A stretch of DNA of 11,757 nucleotides, from assembly GCA_014380545.1 (NCBI GenBank), contig JACMJP010000267.1:1-11757 (forward strand), read 5' to 3'. The stretch is from Chitinophagales bacterium. Lineage in GTDB: Bacteria > Bacteroidota > Bacteroidia > Chitinophagales > BACL12. Made by a program: the position numbers and the translations under genes. Shown here piece by piece: positions 7,330 to 11,757 of this stretch. The notes under the pieces are model-generated. The model searched no databases. It was given only the letters and a program-made list of their open reading frames with translations, and was not told the origin of the DNA. Each line of letters starts with the position of its first letter. The first letter of the stretch is position 1.

Positions 7330-7425
7330 TCCCGATAGATATCGGGATGCATCTTCGTCTTTAATTGTTTGCAGACGGTGTTTGCATGGTTCTGCTCCTT
7401 CTCGTCCTCGCATGTTGCGGGGATG
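7330..7425. repeat. Row of three hairpins, probable dispersed intergenic repeat
   Basis: Three stems follow each other. Hairpin 1 is TCCCGATA-GA-TATCGGGA (7330-7347), a perfect 8-bp stem. Hairpin 2 is TGCAGAC-GGT-GTTTGCA (7370-7386), 7 bp with one G-T pair. Hairpin 3 is 7403-7425, a 9-bp stem containing CCTCGC and GCGGGG around loop ATGTT, with two G-T pairs. The element fills the gap between the converging NmrA and DsbD-like genes and ends one base before the latter's stop codon. It is more GC-rich than its flanks. From memory only, similar TCCCGATA-palindrome elements recur in Bacteroidota genomes. It may terminate transcription from both sides or be a REP-like or MITE-like repeat. I see no transposase or coding capacity. 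Confidence 0.5.
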
Positions 7426-7426
7426 T

Positions 7427-7910
7427 TTAATTTGTTGATTTATTTGCAATAAGATCAAACTTAAAATCATAATATTCCGCAGTGCATTGTCTGTCATCAC
7501 AAGTCATGCATTCAATATATCCCACAAGTGTTATATCTTTTTTAATTTTTACCGTTCGTCTGAGTGTAAATGTTTTGTTGTAAAATTTTACGGTAATATT
7601 ATCAAAAAGCGGTTCCATAGATTCTATTCCACTTCCCAATTCCTGCATTGCACCAACTAATTCAACACCCGCAGGTAATGTATCAAAATTTTACTGATGT
7701 AGGTTTTGGCCGGATGGCTACATCGGGCAAGTCTTTGGAATACACTTTCCAGCCTTCATCAATAGCAGCTTTTAAAATGAGCGTATATTCATTTACACCT
7801 GTTGCGGTGTATGAAGCTTCCCACTTAACGGGTTGAAGAATTTGCGCATGCATTTTATTTGCAGTCAGAAATAAAATACATAACACAACAACTAAATATC
7901 CTTTCACCAT
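7427..7910 (-). pseudogene. Secreted DsbD N-terminal-like domain protein, frameshifted
   Basis: Two frames form one gene. The first (7910 down to a TGA at 7683) has a signal peptide (MVKGYLVV... ending MHAQ) and the typical start ILQPVKWE, then DEGWKVYSKDLPD. The second carries on with DTLPAGVELVG and ends in TLVGYIECMTCDDRQCTAEYYDF. Removing one T from the TTTT run on the minus strand (plus 7685-7688) joins them into 160 residues. The order and motifs match the N-terminal periplasmic domain of DsbD, including a C-x4-C pair (CDDRQC) corresponding to its redox cysteines. The transmembrane and thioredoxin domains of DsbD are absent, so this is a stand-alone domain, probably a periplasmic thiol-redox partner. 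It may be a real pseudogene, a homopolymer sequencing error, or a +1 frameshifted gene. Confidence 0.8.
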
Positions 7911-7930
7911 AAATATTAAAATATTATGTA

Positions 7931-7961
7931 CAAATTTTAGTGTTTACATGAGTCAAACAAA
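7931..7961 (-). promoter_or_regulatory. Promoter of the DsbD-like gene
   Basis: On the minus strand TTTG, a 19-bp spacer and AAAATTTG fit the Bacteroidota consensus with one mismatch in the -7 box. It lies about 20 bp upstream of the ATG at 7910. Confidence 0.4.
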
Positions 7962-8060
7962 TTCTCACTATCATTGTAAATTCAAACAAAGACGTTTATA
8001 ACTCTATATGATGGGAGAAGGTCTATGTAATTTAGTTTCCTGTCTTTAAAAGTTGTATAG

Positions 8061-9137
8061 ATGACATATAAAAATAAAAAGATAAAAGAGCTTATTGAAC
8101 ACAATGATGAACTGGAGAATTATTTCAGGAATACGATAATTCCACAATTATTTGTTGATGGAGAATTGAAATTACAGAAATTTACACCGCCTGCAATGAA
8201 ACAGTTTAGCCTCTCTGCTTCTGATGTTGGGCGACATATAAACGATATAAAAGATAACTTCCGCTTCCCTTCCATTATAGATAATATAGAGCAGGTTATG
8301 AAAGGCAATGAAATTCTTGAAAAAGAAATTCAAACTACTGACCTGCGCTGGTATCAAATGAACATTATCCCTTATGTAAAAATGAACGATAATAAAACGG
8401 ATGGTGTAATTATAACTTTTGTTGAAATTACCAGGCGTATAAAAGATTTGAAAGAGCAGGAAAGACTAATAGCTGACCATGAAATTTTGTTAGACACTAT
8501 TTCTCATGACATAAAAAATCCTCTTGCCATTTTGGTAACTGCAATAGAGTTGTTTAAAAATGTTTCGCCAAATGATGAAAAGGAATTCCAGACCCTTTTA
8601 AAAATTGTTGATAGTGCTTTGAATAAAATGCATAAGCTCATTAATGAATTAACTGAAGTCAGAATTGAGGAACATAAATACAAAACCCAGGCAGAGCTTT
8701 TAAATTTTGAAAATATCCTGGAAGACGTCCGCCTTACGATGAATGATAATATTATTGCCGTAAATGCAATAATATTAAGCGAAATTAATATCTCTGAAAT
8801 AACCTTTTCCAGAAGAAAATTAAGGAGTATCCTTTATAACCTGATAAGCAATGCAATAAAATTTAAGTCCCCGCAAAGACACCCTAAAATTGTTGTTACT
8901 ACTAACAGGGATAATGATTATATAATTATATCAGTGAAAGATAATGGTGTGGGTATTGACAAAAGTAAATTTGAAGCTATATTTTCAAAGTATTACAGAT
9001 TAGAAAATGCCATTGAAGGTTCAGGCATAGGCTTATATTTAGTAAAAGAAATTGTTAACAATGCAGGAGGAAAGGTTTTATTGGAAAGTGAATTAGGCAA
9101 AGGGTCGGAATTTACAATTTACTTAAAGGCAGAATAA
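8061..9137 (+). CDS. Cytoplasmic PAS-domain sensor histidine kinase
   Basis: The product (358 residues) has no signal peptide or membrane segment. An N-terminal PAS domain (about 15-125) contains YFRNTIIPQLFVDGELKL and FTPPAMKQF, a form I associate with the PAS segments of CheB/CheR fusion proteins. A short linker helix leads to a HisKA dimerisation domain with phospho-acceptor H149 (DTISHDIKNPL) and an HATPase_c domain: N-box N264 (NLISNAIKF), G1 box D294-N-G-V-G and G2 box G320-S-G-I-G-L. All catalytic motifs are intact, so it should autophosphorylate. No response regulator is encoded in the window, so it is an orphan kinase; its signal is probably cytoplasmic. It is divergent from the DsbD-like gene by 150 bp and probably starts a unit with the two genes that follow. 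No convincing promoter box was found upstream. Confidence 0.94.
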   Translation: MTYKNKKIKELIEHNDELENYFRNTIIPQLFVDGELKLQKFTPPAMKQFSLSASDVGRHINDIKDNFRFPSIIDNIEQVMKGNEILEKEIQTTDLRWYQMNIIPYVKMNDNKTDGVIITFVEITRRIKDLKEQERLIADHEILLDTISHDIKNPLAILVTAIELFKNVSPNDEKEFQTLLKIVDSALNKMHKLINELTEVRIEEHKYKTQAELLNFENILEDVRLTMNDNIIAVNAIILSEINISEITFSRRKLRSILYNLISNAIKFKSPQRHPKIVVTTNRDNDYIIISVKDNGVGIDKSKFEAIFSKYYRLENAIEGSGIGLYLVKEIVNNAGGKVLLESELGKGSEFTIYLKAE

Positions 9138-9154
9138 AATATTTTAAAATTAAC

Positions 9155-9169
9155 AATTGAGCAGCAATT
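9155..9169. repeat. Small inverted repeat between kinase and VOC genes
   Basis: AATTG-AGCAG-CAATT is a perfect 5-bp inverted repeat in the 46-bp gap before the VOC gene. It is too weak for a terminator and could be chance. Confidence 0.2.
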
Positions 9170-9183
9170 AAAAAATAAAAACA

Positions 9184-9549
9184 ATGGAGCATAAAGCAAG
9201 ATCAATAAGACCATTTATCGGGGCTAAAGACTTTGAAGTATCAAGAAATTTTTACAGGGATTTGGGTTTCGGGGAAACTATTTTATTTCACAACATGTCA
9301 GTTTTTAAAACTCAGGGGTTAGCGTTTTATTTACAGGATGCTTATGTTAAGGATTGGATAGATAATACCATGGTCTTTTTAGAAGTGGAAGATGTCGAAA
9401 AATATTGGAACGAACTTTTGGCTTTAAACCTGCCGGCTAAATATGAAAATGTAAAACTGGTTCCAATTAAAAAATATGAGTGGGGCAAAGAATGTTTTGT
9501 GCATGACCCATCAGGCATACTCTGGCACATTGGAGAATTTTTTAATTAA
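9184..9549 (+). CDS. VOC-superfamily (glyoxalase/bleomycin-resistance-like) protein
   Basis: The product (121 residues) is one VOC module made of two beta-alpha-beta-beta-beta repeats. Evidence is the N-terminal IRPFIGAKDFEVSRNFYRDLGF, the middle strand FLEVEDVEKYWNELL and the C-terminal DPSGILWHIGEF, where E118 occupies the usual third metal-ligand position. The first-strand histidine or glutamine of metal-binding glyoxalases is not visible (SIRPFIG), so it may bind a ligand without a full metal site. Such proteins range from lyases to antibiotic-sequestering proteins and the substrate cannot be inferred. It follows the kinase gene by 46 bp and precedes the TfoX-N gene by 13 bp, so co-transcription is likely. 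The ATG at 9184 sits after an A-rich leader. Confidence 0.9.
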   Translation: MEHKARSIRPFIGAKDFEVSRNFYRDLGFGETILFHNMSVFKTQGLAFYLQDAYVKDWIDNTMVFLEVEDVEKYWNELLALNLPAKYENVKLVPIKKYEWGKECFVHDPSGILWHIGEFFN

Positions 9550-9562
9550 TCTAACTATACCG

Positions 9563-9916
9563 ATGGCATACGATGAAAAACTTGCTGATAGAATCAGAGA
9601 AGCACTTGCACATCTTCCTGAAGTGGAAGAAAAGAAAATGTTTCGGGGTGTAACTTTTATGGTAGATGGAAAAATGTGTGTGAGTGTAAGCGGTGATGAA
9701 ATGATGTGTCGCTTTGATCCTGCTTTGCAGGAAACAGTAGCTGAGAAAAATGGTTTCCGCACAATGATCATGAAAGGCAGGGAATATAAAGGATATGGTT
9801 ACATTAGTCAGGCCGCAATTAAATCAAAAAAAGATTTTAATTATTGGATCGCACTTGCACTTGACTATAATAAACGGGCAAAAGCATCTAAGAAAAAAAG
9901 TAAGAAGAAAATCTAA
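9563..9916 (+). CDS. TfoX N-terminal domain protein
   Basis: The product (117 residues) carries only the TfoX/Sxy N-terminal domain: AYDEKLADRIREALAH, then KKMFRGVTFMVDGKMCVSV, RFDP and MKGREYKGYGYI. The basic tail (KRAKASKKKSKKK) is common in stand-alone members. I chose the ATG at 9563 because MAYDEKLA is the normal family N-terminus; an in-frame ATG at 9476 would read through the end of the VOC gene. Full-length TfoX/Sxy controls competence in gammaproteobacteria, but single-domain versions in Bacteroidota have no established role, so a competence function should not be assumed. Its TAA overlaps by 4 bp the TAG of the converging AraC gene. Confidence 0.9.
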   Translation: MAYDEKLADRIREALAHLPEVEEKKMFRGVTFMVDGKMCVSVSGDEMMCRFDPALQETVAEKNGFRTMIMKGREYKGYGYISQAAIKSKKDFNYWIALALDYNKRAKASKKKSKKKI

Positions 9917-10893
9917 ACAACCGCCTCCTTATTATATTTACTTCTGTATTCCAATGGTGATATACCGGTAATTCGTCTGAATACTTCACGAAATGCTTTC
10001 ACATCGGAATAGCCAACATCATACATTACTTCATTAATTGTTTTGCGGCTGGTTTCAAATGCTTTTTTTGCGGCTTCAATTTTTACTCTTTGCGCATATT
10101 CAACAGGCGTATTTCCGGTTGCTCTAATAAACCTTCTGTCAAAGTTTCGTCTGCCGACAGAAAATTTAGAAGACAGATCTTCAACAGATATTTTTTCATC
10201 TACCCTACTTTCAATATATGCCTGTGCCTGTCGAACCATTTCATCTCCATGCAACTTCTGCCCTTTAAATATTATGAACGCTGACTGACTTTGCCTGTCC
10301 ATTTCAATTTGAAATACTTTGGAACAAAAAATTGCTGTTTGCCTGTCATAATATTTCTCTATAAGATAGATCACCAGGTTCAGAAAAGAATAAGCACCAC
10401 CATTCGTATAAATTCCATTTTCATCCGTGATCAATTTATCAGTTTGTAAATGCACATTTGGAAACATGCTTCTGAAATTATCTGCAACCGCCCAGTGAGT
10501 AGAGCAGGTTTTTCCATCCAGCAAACCTGATGATGCAAGCATAAATGCACCGGTGCATATACTTGCTATTTCAGTACCGTTTTTATATTGTTTTTCCATC
10601 CAATCAATCAGCAATTTGTTTTCTTTCACAGTTTTTTGATAATTATAATTTAATGAAGGAATAATAATAAGATTGGTTTTTGTTATAGCTGAAATATTTA
10701 CATGTGGTTTCACCGTAAACAAGCCCTCATAGAATTCCACTTTTTTTGAAATGCCTGCCAATTCTATTTTAAACAATTCTTTTCTGTCGCTTTTCTTCCA
10801 ATATTCATTGGCTCTTGTAAATATTTTATAAGTACCTACTATACTGCTTAAATTGTTTTGTCCGTCAGGTACTAATATGGTAAGATGTTTCAT
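9913..10893 (-). CDS. GlxA-type AraC-family transcriptional regulator
   Basis: The product (326 residues) has an N-terminal DJ-1/PfpI-like domain (about 1-190) with the elbow motif ASICTGAFMLASSGLLDGK (C113) and THWAVADNF (H133), and a C-terminal AraC DNA-binding domain (about 225-320) with two helix-turn-helix units: ISVEDLSSKFSVGRRNFDRRF and INEVMYDVGYSDVKAFREVF, ending in the signature GISPLEYR. This is the GlxA architecture; the DJ-1-like half is thought to act as a ligand or sensor domain rather than a protease. It is divergent from the two SRPBCC genes and shares a 140-bp control region with them, so it probably regulates them and itself. The start at 10893 gives a family-typical N-terminus (MKHLTILVPDG). 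Confidence 0.94.
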   Translation of the reverse strand: MKHLTILVPDGQNNLSSIVGTYKIFTRANEYWKKSDRKELFKIELAGISKKVEFYEGLFTVKPHVNISAITKTNLIIIPSLNYNYQKTVKENKLLIDWMEKQYKNGTEIASICTGAFMLASSGLLDGKTCSTHWAVADNFRSMFPNVHLQTDKLITDENGIYTNGGAYSFLNLVIYLIEKYYDRQTAIFCSKVFQIEMDRQSQSAFIIFKGQKLHGDEMVRQAQAYIESRVDEKISVEDLSSKFSVGRRNFDRRFIRATGNTPVEYAQRVKIEAAKKAFETSRKTINEVMYDVGYSDVKAFREVFRRITGISPLEYRSKYNKEAVV

Positions 10894-10912
10894 CAGTATT
10901 TTTTTTTATTGA

Positions 10913-10944
10913 CAAAGATAGATATATACCATGTCCAAATCAAC
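10913..10944 (-). promoter_or_regulatory. Promoter of the GlxA/AraC regulator gene
   Basis: The minus strand reads GTTG, a 20-bp spacer and TATCTTTG, an exact TAnnTTTG match, about 20 bp upstream of the ATG. One copy of the ATGTCCA repeat lies inside the spacer, so a protein bound there could block this promoter. Confidence 0.5.
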
Positions 10945-10959
10945 CCACTACAATGTCCA
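10931..10959. promoter_or_regulatory. Direct-repeat operator candidate for the AraC-type regulator
   Basis: ATGTCCA occurs at 10931-10937 and again at 10953-10959, 22 bp apart start to start, or about two helical turns. AraC-family dimers often bind direct repeats with this spacing. The pair sits between the regulator's promoter and the SRPBCC promoter, the second copy ending about 10 bp upstream of the latter's -33 region. Confidence 0.45.
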
Positions 10960-10968
10960 TTTTACACC

Positions 10969-10999
10969 CTGACAAAGTAATATTCAGGCAATAGTTTTG
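10969..10999 (+). promoter_or_regulatory. Promoter of the SRPBCC gene pair
   Basis: CTG, a 20-bp spacer and TAGTTTTG (exact TAnnTTTG) lie upstream of the first SRPBCC gene, giving a leader of about 28 nt. The -33 box is one mismatch from TTG, which would suit an activator-dependent promoter. Confidence 0.5.
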
Positions 11000-11033
11000 C
11001 AGAAGAAAATTTAAACAATAAAAAATAAAAATC

Positions 11034-11519
11034 ATGCAAGATCAAAATTTCACCACTACCCTGTTGGTAGATCAAACCCCGGAGGAAGTATTTAATGCCA
11101 TCAATAATGTTCGTGGATGGTGGTCAGAAGAAATTGAAGGCAGCACAAACAAACTTAATGATGAGTTTAAGTATCATTACGAAGATGTACATCGTTGCAA
11201 AATAAAATTAATAGAAGTTATCCCAAATGAAAAAATTGTTTGGCTTGTAATGGACAACTATTTTAAATTCACGAAAGATGAAACTGAATGGACAGGCAAT
11301 AAAATCATTTTTGAGATTAATGAGAAGAACAATAAAACACAACTCCAATTTACTCAGCAAGGTTTAGTTCCTGAATATGAATGTTATGATATCTGTCAAA
11401 ATGCATGGAGTAATTATATTCACAATAGTTTGCGGAATTTGATAAGCACAGGTAAAGGCCTGCCCAATGGTACAGGCAAACCACAAACAGAAAACGAAAA
11501 AAAACTTTCCCGAAAATGA
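11034..11519 (+). CDS. SRPBCC/AHSA1-like domain protein (first of a tandem pair)
   Basis: The product (161 residues) is a single SRPBCC (START-like) domain: an N-terminal strand FTTTLLVDQTPEEVFNAI, W29-W30 (GWWSEEIEG), the block KLNDEF (40-45), then KIKLIEVIPNEKIVWLV (56-72) and a long C-terminal helix (about 120-137). This fold holds hydrophobic ligands in a deep cavity, and the AHSA1-like subgroup is named after the C-terminal domain of the Hsp90 activator Aha1. Function here is unknown. It is soluble, with no signal peptide. The last codons overlap the start of a paralogue (ATGA), so the two are translationally coupled. The divergent GlxA/AraC gene is the likely regulator. Confidence 0.9.
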   Translation: MQDQNFTTTLLVDQTPEEVFNAINNVRGWWSEEIEGSTNKLNDEFKYHYEDVHRCKIKLIEVIPNEKIVWLVMDNYFKFTKDETEWTGNKIIFEINEKNNKTQLQFTQQGLVPEYECYDICQNAWSNYIHNSLRNLISTGKGLPNGTGKPQTENEKKLSRK

Positions 11520-11757
11520 ATGATAAAGATTATAATATAAGTATTACAGTTAATGCTACAGCACAGGAAGCATTTGAAAGTATTAACAGCGTTACACAAT
11601 GGTGGACTGAAAATTTAGATGGCAGTTCACAAAAACTGAATGATGAATTTACAGTTCGTTTTGATGACGTTCATATGTCAAAACAAAAATTAGTGGAAGT
11701 TATTCGGGATAAAAAAATAGTATGGCTTGTTACGGACAGCAAACTTAATTTTATTAA
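11516..11757 (+). CDS. SRPBCC/AHSA1-like domain protein (second of the pair, 3' end outside window)
   Basis: The frame is open from the ATG overlapping the previous stop codon to the window end: 80 codons, C-terminus missing. The translation follows the first protein closely, with NSVTQWWTENLDGSSQKLNDEF and QKLVEVIRDKKIVWLV, about 45-50% identical by my hand alignment over 75 residues. It is therefore a tandem paralogue and a likely partner, possibly forming a heterodimer or binding a related ligand. The shared KLNDEF, DVH and KIVWLV blocks mark the common core of this subgroup. Confidence 0.88.
   Translation, partial: MNDKDYNISITVNATAQEAFESINSVTQWWTENLDGSSQKLNDEFTVRFDDVHMSKQKLVEVIRDKKIVWLVTDSKLNFI

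Noticed and set aside
9563..9916. Competence regulator role for the TfoX-N protein
   Set aside because: Only the N-terminal domain is present and this role is established for two-domain gammaproteobacterial proteins.
1..11757. CRISPR array, tRNA/rRNA, insertion sequence or defence island
   Set aside because: No regularly spaced repeats, cloverleaf, transposase, terminal inverted repeats or defence-type domains were found on either strand.

Overview
The window is AT-rich chromosomal DNA that most likely comes from a member of the Bacteroidota (Chitinophagales/Sphingobacteriia-like; the lineage below phylum is a guess). Three things point there. Most genes are preceded by the phylum's promoter signature (a -7 box close to TAnnTTTG, in the best cases with a TTG-type -33 box) rather than by Shine-Dalgarno sequences. 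Start codons sit in A-rich leaders. The gene types are typical of the phylum: a long secreted TPR protein, a Crp/Fnr regulator paired with an NmrA-type oxidoreductase, a GlxA-type AraC regulator next to SRPBCC genes, and a CheR-like PAS kinase.

Layout. 1-2324 (minus): a large secreted TPR-repeat protein, cut at its C-terminus by the window edge. 2584-3063 (minus): a small lipoprotein of unknown function. 3153-3617 (plus): ribonuclease HI, converging on class I fructose-1,6-bisphosphatase (3644-4660, minus). 4878-5366 (plus): a diamine-acetyltransferase-like GNAT enzyme, followed by a GC-rich palindrome and a 338-bp spacer. 5705-7297 (plus): a Crp/Fnr regulator and an NmrA-family NAD(P)-binding protein, with a near-consensus FNR-type box between them. 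7330-7425: a row of three hairpins that looks like a dispersed intergenic repeat. 7427-7910 (minus): a secreted stand-alone DsbD N-terminal-like domain with one frameshift. 8061-9916 (plus): a likely transcription unit of cytoplasmic PAS histidine kinase, VOC-fold protein and TfoX-N protein. 9913-10893 (minus): a GlxA-type AraC regulator, divergent from two tandem SRPBCC/AHSA1 genes (11034-11519, and 11516 to the window end).

How the genes work together. Two regulator-target modules can be read from the sequence. In the first, the Crp/Fnr protein has an FNR-like E-x-x-S-R recognition helix, and a TTGAC-N4-ATCAA box lies upstream of the adjacent NmrA gene. In the second, the GlxA/AraC protein and the SRPBCC pair share a 140-bp divergent promoter region containing two ATGTCCA direct repeats 22 bp apart, as expected for an AraC-type dimer. 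The other genes are housekeeping or isolated accessory genes.

I found no CRISPR array, tRNA, rRNA, transposase or defence locus, and no convincing new multi-gene system. The best leads are the two regulatory modules, the three-hairpin element and the frameshift at a TTT TGA site in the DsbD-like gene.
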